From: Flavipsychrobacter stenotrophus
GTDB lineage: Bacteria; Bacteroidota; Bacteroidia; Chitinophagales; Chitinophagaceae
DNA length: 6,271 bases
Assembly: GCA_947379685.1 (NCBI GenBank)
Contig: CANCOG010000306.1
Location: 1 to 6,271 of the forward strand
Direction of reading: 5' to 3'
Of the stretch, positions 1 through 5,240 are shown piece by piece. Below the pieces are notes generated by a model. That model ran no database searches and was not told the DNA's origin. It saw only the letters and a list, made by a program, of their open reading frames with translations. Each line of letters starts with the position of its first letter. Position 1 is the stretch's first letter. The position numbers were made by a program, and so were the translations under genes.

Positions 1-729
1 CTTGTTTTTAACCAAACGATACTGGCGAAGCAAAAGGTGGCCATCATCAATTATACCGATAGTTACACGAACATAAGAACAGGCCCAGGCAATAAATTTC
101 CAGTAGCTGGAAGGCTTAAGAAAATGGAACTATTTTACTGTAGTACCCCAGAGAACTCGGATTGGATAAAAGTATTAGCAAACCAATGGGAAAACGACAA
201 GCAAATTGAGGGTTATGTGCAAAAAACCAGCATACAATTGCTTGAAGATCTGGATTCCGCATCGGAGTTCAGGCTAATTGCAGACATATTGCGGCATGAA
301 ATGAAAATGAATGACCCAAAGTATCCTTTAAAGGAGGGCGAGCATTTTGACTATCATGATAGATGCTATGACCCTGTATTAGACGAGCTCCCCTCGTATT
401 TTGGAAAAACCAGGTGCGTTGAGATTCTGGACCTGTTTATTAAAACGCTCCTTTCCGAACCCGGATCAGCTGATGAAGCAAATTCTAGAGCTATTGCTGC
501 TTGCTTTGTCAGGGAGCCAGAAATAGTCTGTAACCAAATCAGGAAAGTCAACACTAGCGGGCGCGTTTGTACAAACCTCATCAACCATATTGAATTCGGC
601 CTGCGCAACTACTTCTGGGTTTCCGAAAAAGACGATGGAAGCAAAAACCCGGAACTGGCAAAGCTGATAAAAAGATTAAACGTTCTGAAAAAGAAGGTAG
701 GATACATAGATTATACTCCTAAAAATTAG
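1..729 (+). CDS. SH3-domain protein, 5'-partial, C-terminal region of unknown function
   Basis: The reading frame is open from the first base of the window to TAG at 727-729, giving 242 visible residues, so the true start lies upstream. A GTG at 37 would give 230 aa, but it sits directly before the SH3 fold and would remove what looks like the tail of a signal peptide (LVFNQTILAKQK), so I treat the gene as partial. From about position 37 the protein reads VAIINYTDSYTNIRTGPG, then an FPVAGRLKKMELFY stretch, and ends the domain with EGYVQKTSIQLL. This is the pattern of bacterial SH3 (SH3b/SH3_3) domains in Bacteroidota secreted proteins. The remaining roughly 165 residues are mixed and mostly helical, with a Lys-rich end, and match no family I recognise. 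SH3b domains often bind peptidoglycan or peptides; a periplasmic or surface role is inference. No partner gene is visible. Confidence 0.75.
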   Translation, partial: LVFNQTILAKQKVAIINYTDSYTNIRTGPGNKFPVAGRLKKMELFYCSTPENSDWIKVLANQWENDKQIEGYVQKTSIQLLEDLDSASEFRLIADILRHEMKMNDPKYPLKEGEHFDYHDRCYDPVLDELPSYFGKTRCVEILDLFIKTLLSEPGSADEANSRAIAACFVREPEIVCNQIRKVNTSGRVCTNLINHIEFGLRNYFWVSEKDDGSKNPELAKLIKRLNVLKKKVGYIDYTPKN

Positions 730-898
730 AGCATTCACCTCACGAAACCCAACAATCACTGAACCAAGAGTTAAAAAAATCTTTGAGAAGCCCGATGCTT
801 TTACAACAAGCAACTATTGACACATCAGGTATCTCCAATCATCTTAAAAATCGAGGCCCAGCTTTTAGATTGAATTATTAATTTAGTATATAGTTATG

Positions 899-1450
899 TC
901 ATGGATTGGCTGTAGTAACCTGTTCTGCTGACTTTGCATTGTCAGGCATGGTGGCCAACTCACGGTCAATGTTATATAGTGCATCTCCGTTGGCATTTTT
1001 GCCGCCGGCAATTTTAATTTTTGCCAACAGGTCCATTGCCAACGTCTCTTCTTCAATTTGTTCCTTTACAAACCACTGCATAAAATTCAAGGTAGCCCAG
1101 TCCTTTTCTTCCATACTCATATTCACCAGCATGTAAACAGCTTGTGTATTATCTACCTCGTGGGCAAATATTTTCCCGAAACAGTCTGCCAGGTTTTCAG
1201 GATCAGCAAACGGAGCAGGTATAGGTGCAATAACTGGTTTGGCACCGCGCTTCATGATATACTCCAACATTTTCATCATGTGATTCCGCTCTTCGGCCGC
1301 ATGACGGAACAGAAAATTGGCAACACCTTCATATCCTTCATTGTCTGCCCATACGGCATAGGACAAATAAATCTGAGCGGCGTGCGCCTCCTTGGTCATT
1401 TGACTATTAATGGCATGTGCCAGCGTATCGGAAAGCCTGTTGGTATTCAT
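899..1450 (-). CDS. ftnA: Prokaryotic (FtnA-type) non-haem ferritin
   Basis: This 183-residue protein is an iron-storage ferritin, expected to form a 24-subunit cytosolic shell that oxidises Fe(II) and stores it as a mineral. It aligns by eye along its whole length with E. coli FtnA. The ferroxidase ligands are present: Glu21 on helix A, Glu53/Glu54 and His57 in the HAAEERNHM motif, Glu98 in AHEVDNTQ, and Gln131 in the QWFVKEQIEEE motif with Glu130, Glu133 and Glu134 nearby. The end (GDALYNIDRELATM) matches the usual ferritin C-terminus, followed by about 16 extra polar residues. Start: the ATG at 1450 leads directly into helix A and gives a normal family length. There is no convincing Shine-Dalgarno sequence, as is common in this phylum, and I see no clear Fur box. 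It is transcribed away from the toxin-antitoxin genes. The lack of a haem-ligand Met and the FtnA-like motifs argue against bacterioferritin or Dps. Confidence 0.93.
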   Translation of the reverse strand: MNTNRLSDTLAHAINSQMTKEAHAAQIYLSYAVWADNEGYEGVANFLFRHAAEERNHMMKMLEYIMKRGAKPVIAPIPAPFADPENLADCFGKIFAHEVDNTQAVYMLVNMSMEEKDWATLNFMQWFVKEQIEEETLAMDLLAKIKIAGGKNANGDALYNIDRELATMPDNAKSAEQVTTANP

Positions 1451-1491
1451 AGTGTGGTCTTCTGTTTACAAATAAGGTTAATAAAAACCTT

Positions 1492-1504
1492 GCCACGGGG
1501 TGGC
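1492..1504. repeat. Short GC-rich inverted repeat in the divergent intergenic region
   Basis: GCCAC (1492-1496) and GTGGC (1500-1504) form a perfect 5-bp stem with a 3-base loop, extendable by a T-G and a T-A pair. Read on the minus strand, the hairpin is followed by AAGGTTTTTATT, so in the ferritin leader it could act as a weak terminator or attenuator. It could also be an operator, or chance. It lies about 40 bases upstream of the ferritin start. Confidence 0.3.
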
Positions 1505-1547
1505 GAAGTGCATACAATTAGAACAAATTATTTATTGCGCTCTTTCC

Positions 1548-1555
1548 TACCTTTA
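1548..1555 (+). promoter_or_regulatory. Possible -7 promoter element before the truncated kinase gene
   Basis: TACCTTTA matches the Bacteroidota -7 consensus TAnnTTTG at all but the last base. No TTTG is seen at the usual 19-21 base spacing. The ATG at 1563 is only 8 bases downstream, so a transcript from here would be nearly leaderless. That fits a promoter left behind when the 5' end of the gene was deleted. Confidence 0.3.
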
Positions 1556-1562
1556 CACCCTC

Positions 1563-2036
1563 ATGCCAATTTCGCCGTTCAATGTCGAGAATGCGGCGAT
1601 TGAGGCCGGCCGGATCATGCTGCACCGTATTGATGAATTGCTCGGGCTTGGGGAAGACTTTGCCATAGAAACAACGTTATCAGCAAAAAGCTATGTCTCC
1701 CTGACGAAGAAAGCCCAATCAATGGGCTACACAGTTACACTATTATATATTTGGCTCAGTTCCCCCGAAATGGCAATGGAGCGGGTTGCAGAACGGGTAA
1801 GCAAGGGCGGCCACAACATACCGATCGATGTAATTAAGAGACGATATATAAAGGGAATCAGGAACTTTTTCCATCTTTTTACGCCCGTTTGCGATTCCTG
1901 GTACTTGATAGACAATTCTATGGGGAAAATGGCAGTTGTCGCCAGCAAGAAACAAAAAGTTGCCCATATCATACAAAATATCGAAATTTGGGAATTAATT
2001 CAAAAACAAGCTTATGGTCCTTCAACCGGAGAATGA
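1563..2036 (+). pseudogene. N-terminally truncated zeta-toxin-like P-loop kinase (COG4185 type)
   Basis: From the ATG at 1563 this encodes 157 residues; the frame is also open from an ATG at 1500, but residues before 1563 resemble nothing in the family. The rest matches the zeta-toxin-like family often labelled predicted ABC-type ATPase: SPFNVENAAIEAGRIML (4-20), the FAIETTLSAKSYV motif (33-45), YTVTLLYIWLSSPEMAMERV (56-75), GGHNIPIDVIKRRYIKG (82-98) and the terminal DSWYLIDNS (111-119). Family members start about 45 residues earlier with a Walker A segment (GxNGAGKT type) followed by a NADEIA-like stretch. Neither is encoded in any forward frame between 1451 and 1563. Without the P-loop the protein should not bind ATP or phosphorylate its substrate (inference). 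There are no internal stops or frameshifts, so the loss is either recent or the remnant is kept. Its end overlaps the next gene by 23 bases, an operon-like arrangement. Confidence 0.75.
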
Positions 2037-2244
2037 CGATTTTTTGGCTAAAATTGAATTTGGATTCAGACTCGCTGCTCGTAGGTTATACCAGCAAAGG
2101 GCTGAAAAAAATGAAACCGTTGTCATCTGCGAAGATGGCATCATAAAACACGTTCCTGCCAAACAAATTCTTGCCGAGCAGAACACCCCCCAAATGGAAC
2201 AGTACTTCAAAGAAGGTTCCGCAAAATATCTCATTCACAGGTAA
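2014..2244 (+). CDS. Small partner protein of the zeta-like kinase, putative antitoxin
   Basis: This 76-residue, intact-looking gene starts inside the kinase gene and overlaps it by 23 bases. Its product has an amphipathic N-terminal helix (FLAKIEFGFRLAARRLYQQRA, about 10-30), then a short strand-turn-strand ETVVICEDGIIKHVPAKQIL (34-53) and a charged tail. Small proteins of this layout, a helix followed by a V-I-x-D/G-x-V-x-x-V-PA-K/R element, are often encoded beside COG4185 kinases in Bacteroidota, as I recall; they look like cognate antitoxins or accessory partners, but I know of no characterised member. There is no HTH or other DNA-binding motif. The start at ATG 2014 is chosen because it is the first ATG in frame and gives the complete helix; it has no Shine-Dalgarno sequence, so translation may depend on ribosomes finishing the kinase gene. 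An ATG at 2033 overlapping the kinase stop is in another frame and does not encode this protein. Confidence 0.65.
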   Translation: MVLQPENDDFLAKIEFGFRLAARRLYQQRAEKNETVVICEDGIIKHVPAKQILAEQNTPQMEQYFKEGSAKYLIHR

Positions 2245-2333
2245 GAAATTGGACTGATAGCCTCGTTCTACTATGAGATTGCTAAATAATCGAAAACTCA
2301 CCTGCTCTGATTCCATTCAAACTTCTTTTACCT

Positions 2334-2341
2334 TATATTTG
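2334..2341 (+). promoter_or_regulatory. -7 promoter element of the antitoxin/toxin pair
   Basis: TATATTTG is a perfect match to the Bacteroidota -7 consensus TAnnTTTG. A clear -33 TTTG is not seen at the expected distance. Transcription would begin near 2347, giving a leader of about 57 bases before the antitoxin ATG at 2404; that leader contains the hairpin at 2366-2396. Confidence 0.5.
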
Positions 2342-2365
2342 TATTAGCAATCACTATCATTATTT

Positions 2366-2403
2366 GCTGGTGATACCAATCAGGGTATTTATTAGCTTTT
2401 TTT
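2366..2403 (+). promoter_or_regulatory. Leader hairpin plus T7 tract touching the antitoxin start codon
   Basis: GCTGGTGATACC (2366-2377) can pair with GGTATT (2384-2389) and ATTAGC (2391-2396), with one bulged T at 2390, a 6-base loop AATCAG and three G-U pairs. Seven Ts follow at 2397-2403, and the ATG starts at 2404. In form this is an intrinsic terminator, but it sits between a promoter and its gene. It may be an attenuator, a translational control hairpin, the terminator of the upstream pair, or (through the core ATACC-N6-GGTAT) an operator for autoregulation. The stem is modest in strength, so the structure is plausible and not certain. Confidence 0.45.
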
Positions 2404-2610
2404 ATGACTATTCAATATTTAACTAACCAAAAAGGGAAAAAAACAGGCGTTCTGATTTCCATCAGGGAGTGGGAGAAAATTGAGCGTAGGTTGAACCGCG
2501 AACGCTTCTACGACGATTTCAAGACTTCGCTTGATGCTGTAAAATTGGATAGTGAAGGGAAAATTGAACTTAAAGACGCCTCCGACCTTTTCAAAGGAGT
2601 TGGAAAGTAA
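2404..2610 (+). CDS. Antitoxin of a RelE/ParE-type toxin-antitoxin pair
   Basis: The product is 68 residues, beginning MTIQYLTNQKGKKTGVLISI and followed by a charged helical segment (REWEKIERRLNRERFYDDF, 21-39) and an acidic/polar tail ending LKDASDLFKGVGK. The opening strand with 'xxQYLTDxKGKKxAVxIPIxxWE' character is typical of small antitoxins encoded directly upstream of RelE-like toxins in Bacteroidota, as I recall, and loosely resembles the N-terminus of Phd/YefM-type antitoxins. The N-terminal half would bind operator DNA and the C-terminal half would cover the toxin (family knowledge, not seen here). The start at ATG 2404 is the only reasonable one; it is preceded by T7 and no Shine-Dalgarno sequence. 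The toxin frame follows at once, and a possible ribosome binding site for it (AAAGGAG, 2593-2599) lies inside this gene. Confidence 0.75.
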   Translation: MTIQYLTNQKGKKTGVLISIREWEKIERRLNRERFYDDFKTSLDAVKLDSEGKIELKDASDLFKGVGK

Positions 2611-2621
2611 AGTATACTGAG

Positions 2622-2930
2622 TTGTTTGAAAAAGAAGCAAAACGCCTCTCAAAAAAATACGTCACCCTGATTGACGACATTCAAAAATTAGTAACCCTTT
2701 TAAATGACGACCCTGAACAAGGAATTCCCCTTGGAAAAGGACTATTTAAAATTCGCCTTGCCATTGAAAGCAAAGGGAAGGGGAAGAGCGGTGGAGCTCG
2801 CATTATCACCTATGTTTACTACAAAGGCAATACAGTTTACCTCACGTCCATCTTTGATAAATCCGAGCTGGATAACATTAATAAAACCGCCATTTTAAAA
2901 ATACTGAAAGCCGCGGGCATTCCTGAATAG
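2622..2930 (+). CDS. RelE/ParE-superfamily toxin, start codon uncertain and possibly lost
   Basis: The first usable start, TTG 2622, gives 102 residues. Diagnostic stretches are GIPLGKGLFKIRLAIESKGK (34-53), SGGARIITYVYYKGNTVYL (56-74) and IFDKSELDNI (77-86), the core strands of a RelE-type mRNA interferase or ParE-like toxin; Arg45, Lys51, Arg60 and the DK pair at 79-80 are the likely conserved polar positions. The frame stays open upstream to 2574 with no ATG, GTG or TTG, and residues VKYTE just before the TTG (2607-2621) complete the expected first beta strand. The true N-terminus was therefore probably at 2607, where the codon is GTA; AAAGGAG (2593-2599) is placed 7 bases before it and 22 before the TTG. 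From 2607 the protein would have 107 residues, near the usual length. Cytosolic. Whether it is translated today is doubtful. Confidence 0.8.
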   Translation: MFEKEAKRLSKKYVTLIDDIQKLVTLLNDDPEQGIPLGKGLFKIRLAIESKGKGKSGGARIITYVYYKGNTVYLTSIFDKSELDNINKTAILKILKAAGIPE

Positions 2931-2973
2931 CATCCAAAACTTTATTTTCGAAATCCTACTCCATCTATTTACC

Positions 2974-2981
2974 TATATTTA
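2974..2981 (+). promoter_or_regulatory. Probable -7 promoter element of fabI
   Basis: TATATTTA matches TAnnTTTG at 7 of 8 positions. Transcription would begin around 2987, leaving a leader of about 17 bases before ATG 3004. This placement argues against the TTG at 2986 as the start. No clear -33 TTTG is present. Confidence 0.4.
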
Positions 2982-3003
2982 CGCTTTGAAAATAAACAAT
3001 AGT

Positions 3004-3828
3004 ATGCCGAATCAATTGCTGAAAGGAAAAAAAGGTATCATTTTCGGAGCACTCGACGAGCGTTCCATTGCCTGGAAAACTGCCCTCGCTGTAGTAGCTG
3101 AAGGTGCTGAGATCACACTCTCGAACGCTCCGATCGCCCTCCGTATGGGCAAGATTAACGAGTTGGCCAGTTTGTGCAACGCTAAAGTGATAGCCGCAGA
3201 TGCTACCTCAACAACCGACCTCGAAAACCTCATGCAGCAGAGCATGGAGCACCACGGCGGTAAATTGGATTTTATGCTGCACTCCATTGGTATGTCGCCA
3301 AATGTGCGTAAGAATATTTCATATACAACTACCAGCTACGAGAATTTTCTCAAGACGCTGGATATCTCCGCACTTTCGTTGCACAGGGTATTGCAGGTTG
3401 CCATGAAGGCCGATGCCCTTAATGACTGGGGCTCCGTGGTCGCGTTAAGCTACATAGCTGCACAGCGCACATTCCCAGGCTATAACGATATGGCCGATGC
3501 CAAGGCTTTGCTGGAAAGCATTGCCCGCAGCTTCGGTTACCATTACGGATTCGCAAAGAAGGTAAGGGTAAATACCGTTTCACAGTCGCCTACCGTCACT
3601 ACAGCGGGTTCAGGGGTAGCAGGGTTCGACGTGTTTTATGATTATGCCGAAAAAATGTCACCACTGGGCAATGCCAGTGCCGAAGACTGTGCAAATTTCT
3701 GTGCAATGCTTTTCAGCGACTATACCCGCATGGTAACGATGCAAAACTTGTTCCACGATGGCGGCTTCTCCTTTACAGGGGTGAGCACACCTATAGTAGA
3801 GGACATTATTAAGGGACGAACTGCGTAG
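3004..3828 (+). CDS. fabI: Enoyl-[acyl-carrier-protein] reductase (NADH), FabI
   Basis: FabI catalyses the last step of each fatty-acid elongation cycle, reducing trans-2-enoyl-ACP with NADH in the cytosol. From ATG 3004 the protein has 274 residues. It shows the short-chain dehydrogenase-like nucleotide site in its FabI form, GALDERSIAW (15-24), an ADAT segment at 65-68, HSIGMSPN (93-100), and the catalytic pattern Tyr150-x9-Tyr160-x6-Lys167 (SYIAAQRTFPGYNDMADAK). The substrate-binding region SQSPTVTTAGSGV (193-205) and the terminal HDGGFS (251-256) are also present. Wording such as SPNVRK, RTFPGYNDMADAKALLESIARSFG and MSPLGNASAEDC is typical of the Bacteroidota branch, with a longer C-terminal end than E. 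coli. An in-frame TTG at 2986 would add six residues unlike the family and lies at the predicted transcription start, so ATG 3004 is preferred. It is followed by a strong hairpin, so it is probably a single-gene unit. Confidence 0.96.
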   Translation: MPNQLLKGKKGIIFGALDERSIAWKTALAVVAEGAEITLSNAPIALRMGKINELASLCNAKVIAADATSTTDLENLMQQSMEHHGGKLDFMLHSIGMSPNVRKNISYTTTSYENFLKTLDISALSLHRVLQVAMKADALNDWGSVVALSYIAAQRTFPGYNDMADAKALLESIARSFGYHYGFAKKVRVNTVSQSPTVTTAGSGVAGFDVFYDYAEKMSPLGNASAEDCANFCAMLFSDYTRMVTMQNLFHDGGFSFTGVSTPIVEDIIKGRTA

Positions 3829-3847
3829 TCAATCCCTATAATTATAG

Positions 3848-3885
3848 AGCAAATGCGCATGAAGGTTACTTTATGCGCATTTGCT
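3848..3885 (+). terminator. 17-bp hairpin downstream of fabI
   Basis: Bases 3848-3864 pair with 3869-3885 in an unbroken 17-bp stem (one G-U pair) closed by the tetraloop GTTA; the outer 13 bp are perfect. Each arm contains the 8-base palindrome ATGCGCAT (3853-3860 and 3873-3880). It begins 19 bases after the fabI stop. There is no T-tract after the stem (GTAACAATAAAG), so it is not a textbook intrinsic terminator, but it should end or stabilise the fabI transcript. Confidence 0.65.
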
Positions 3886-3911
3886 GTAACAATAAAGCAA
3901 TCCTAAATTTC
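3880..3911 (+). promoter_or_regulatory. Promoter of porQ (TTTG-N20-TAAATTTC)
   Basis: TTTG at 3880-3883 and TAAATTTC at 3904-3911 have the 20-base spacing expected between the Bacteroidota -33 (TTTG) and -7 (TAnnTTTG) elements; the -7 matches 7 of 8 bases. It is the only promoter in this window where both parts fit. The TTTG lies inside the right arm of the fabI hairpin. Initiation near 3917 would give a leader of about 47 bases to ATG 3964. Confidence 0.5.
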
Positions 3912-3963
3912 TATAGTTACGGCAATAATTAAAATGACTGCACGTTTTATATCCATGCGAGGA

Positions 3964-5076
3964 ATGAAATATACAATTGCCCTATTCGCTTTGTTGTGTG
4001 CTGGTGCCACCCGGGCACAGGTAACAGGAGGGCAGTATGCGTTTGAGTTTTTACGTATGGCCAACTCACCGCACGTCTCAGCGCTGGGGGGTATTAGTGT
4101 GGCAAATCCGGAACAGGACATTTCGCTGGTGATGCAGAACCCGGCAATGATGCGCCCGGGGCTGCACAATGAGCTGAGTCTCGGTTACAATAATTTTTAC
4201 GACAATATCAAGATCCTCAACCTGCAATACGGCTATTATTCACCCAAAATAAATACCGCTTTTTTTGCAGGCATACAGTATTTCAATTATGGTTCTTTCC
4301 TATTGACGGACAATACCGGCACTGTAGAAGGCGATTTCCATTCCCTTGATTATGCAGTTACCGTAGGCGCATCGCGGCAATATGGTGAGCATTGGCGTTA
4401 CGGTGCCGACCTGAAAATGGCGCACTCGGTCCTTTACCAGTATAATGCGTCAGCGGTACTGATGGACATTGGCATTAACTACTATGACACCGCTACCCTG
4501 CTCGACTTTGGCGCCACGGCCAAAAACATGGGTGCTATGATCACAAAGTATAACCCGGACAAGGCAGCAGAGCCACTTCCTTTCGACCTGCAACTGGGTA
4601 TTTCCAAACGTTTCAAGCATATGCCTTTACGGTTATTTGCTACTATCCACCACTTGTACGAGTGGGATGTACGCTATGATAACCCGGCTGACATATCGAC
4701 TTCAAATATTTTAGGAACTACCGATAGCAGCAAATCAACAGACACACACTTCGCCGATAAGTTGTTCAGGCACTTTATTTTTGGTGCGGAACTGGCGCTG
4801 GGCAAACACATTCTGCTCACTGCCTCCTATAACGACATGATGCGCCGCGAACTAGCCATAACCACCAAGCCGGGTGCCGCAGGTTTTGCATTCGGTGTAG
4901 GGATCAACCTTGAAAAATTCCAGGTGCATTATGCAAGAACGTATTACCATATTGCAGGCCCTTACAACGAAATATCACTCACCATGAGGCTCAATAAATT
5001 ATTTGGCCTCGGTAAAACCGGTGAAAAAATACACTGGAATGCCGATTACCCTGATTGGGATGTCGCATCGAAATAG
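3964..5076 (+). CDS. porQ: Type IX secretion system outer-membrane protein PorQ
   Basis: From ATG 3964 the product has 370 residues. It begins with a signal peptide, MKYTIALFALLCAGATRAQ, cleaved before VTGGQ. The mature protein opens with the PorV/PorQ family signature: YAFEFLRMANSPHVSALGG, then a PEQDISLVMQNPAMMRPGLHN segment and SLGYNNFYDNI. Repeated aromatic, alternating strands follow (GIQYFNYGSFL, LDYAVTVGASRQYG, LPFDLQLGISKRFKHMPLRL, FAFGVGINLEKFQVHYARTYY), as expected of a FadL-like outer-membrane barrel. PorQ belongs to the type IX secretion machinery restricted to Bacteroidota; in Porphyromonas gingivalis it works with PorZ and PorU, where cargo proteins are processed and anchored to the surface. 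In-frame ATGs at 3934 and 3955 would put a charged extension before the signal peptide, while 3964 has GAGGA just upstream. It is transcribed from its own promoter; no other por gene is in the window. Confidence 0.88.
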   Translation: MKYTIALFALLCAGATRAQVTGGQYAFEFLRMANSPHVSALGGISVANPEQDISLVMQNPAMMRPGLHNELSLGYNNFYDNIKILNLQYGYYSPKINTAFFAGIQYFNYGSFLLTDNTGTVEGDFHSLDYAVTVGASRQYGEHWRYGADLKMAHSVLYQYNASAVLMDIGINYYDTATLLDFGATAKNMGAMITKYNPDKAAEPLPFDLQLGISKRFKHMPLRLFATIHHLYEWDVRYDNPADISTSNILGTTDSSKSTDTHFADKLFRHFIFGAELALGKHILLTASYNDMMRRELAITTKPGAAGFAFGVGINLEKFQVHYARTYYHIAGPYNEISLTMRLNKLFGLGKTGEKIHWNADYPDWDVASK

Positions 5077-5112
5077 TGTGCATTTTCAAGCTGACTGTAG
5101 AAACGCAATGTT

Positions 5113-5128
5113 TTGGGTCTCCACCCAA
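5113..5128 (+). repeat. Small inverted repeat between porQ and pdxJ
   Basis: TTGGGT (5113-5118) and ACCCAA (5123-5128) form a perfect 6-bp stem with loop CTCC, 36 bases after the porQ stop. No T-tract follows directly. It could be a weak terminator or RNA-end stabiliser for porQ; evidence is limited to the symmetry. Confidence 0.35.
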
Positions 5129-5172
5129 CCTAAGAAACAGTTAGTCAAAGCACTACCGTCCCCGTAAAACCC

Positions 5173-5240
5173 CTTTTTACTTTTTACTTTTAATTTTTAT
5201 AAACCGCTTTTTACTTTTAATTTTTTATTTTTACTTTTTA
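5173..5240 (+). repeat. T-rich heptamer array running into the pdxJ start codon
   Basis: The stretch reads as units near CTTTTTA: CTTTTTA at 5173, 5180, 5207 and 5234, CTTTTAA at 5187 and 5214, plus variants with one base changed or missing (TTTTTAT at 5194, TTTTTTA at 5221, a 6-base TTTTTA at 5228), interrupted by AAACCG at 5201-5206. The 19-base string CTTTTTACTTTTAATTTTT occurs exactly twice (5180-5198 and 5207-5225). The A at 5240 ends the last unit and is also the A of the pdxJ ATG. No Shine-Dalgarno sequence is possible here. Confidence 0.8.

Noticed and set aside
710..820. Possible frameshifted continuation of the SH3-domain gene in another frame
   Set aside because: The frame is open only from 710 to about 820 and has no ATG, GTG or TTG start. 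Its residues do not extend a recognisable domain, and the SH3 gene has a normal-looking Lys-rich end of its own.
795..881. 28-codon forward frame in the gap after the SH3 gene
   Set aside because: It is too short, has no ribosome binding site or promoter, and resembles nothing known.
1451..1562. A separately encoded or frameshifted P-loop upstream of the truncated kinase
   Set aside because: I read all three forward frames here and found no Gly-rich GxxGAGK-type motif; the stretch is also too short for the missing roughly 45 residues plus a leader.
1058..1603. 181-residue forward frame across the ferritin gene
   Set aside because: It is antisense to a clearly recognised ferritin gene, its protein is rich in His and Cys without family features, and it runs through the intergenic region into the kinase start. 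It is a shadow of the real gene.
1889..2146. Forward frame overlapping the end of the kinase and the partner gene (including the ATG at 2033)
   Set aside because: It is in a third frame relative to two better-supported genes and its translation shows no domain features.
2986..3003. TTG at 2986 as the fabI start
   Set aside because: It adds six residues not typical of FabI and lies at the predicted transcription start of the TATATTTA promoter; ATG 3004 fits the family start.
3934..3963. ATG at 3934 or 3955 as the porQ start
   Set aside because: These would place charged residues before an otherwise ideal signal peptide; ATG 3964 has GAGGA upstream and gives a normal signal peptide.
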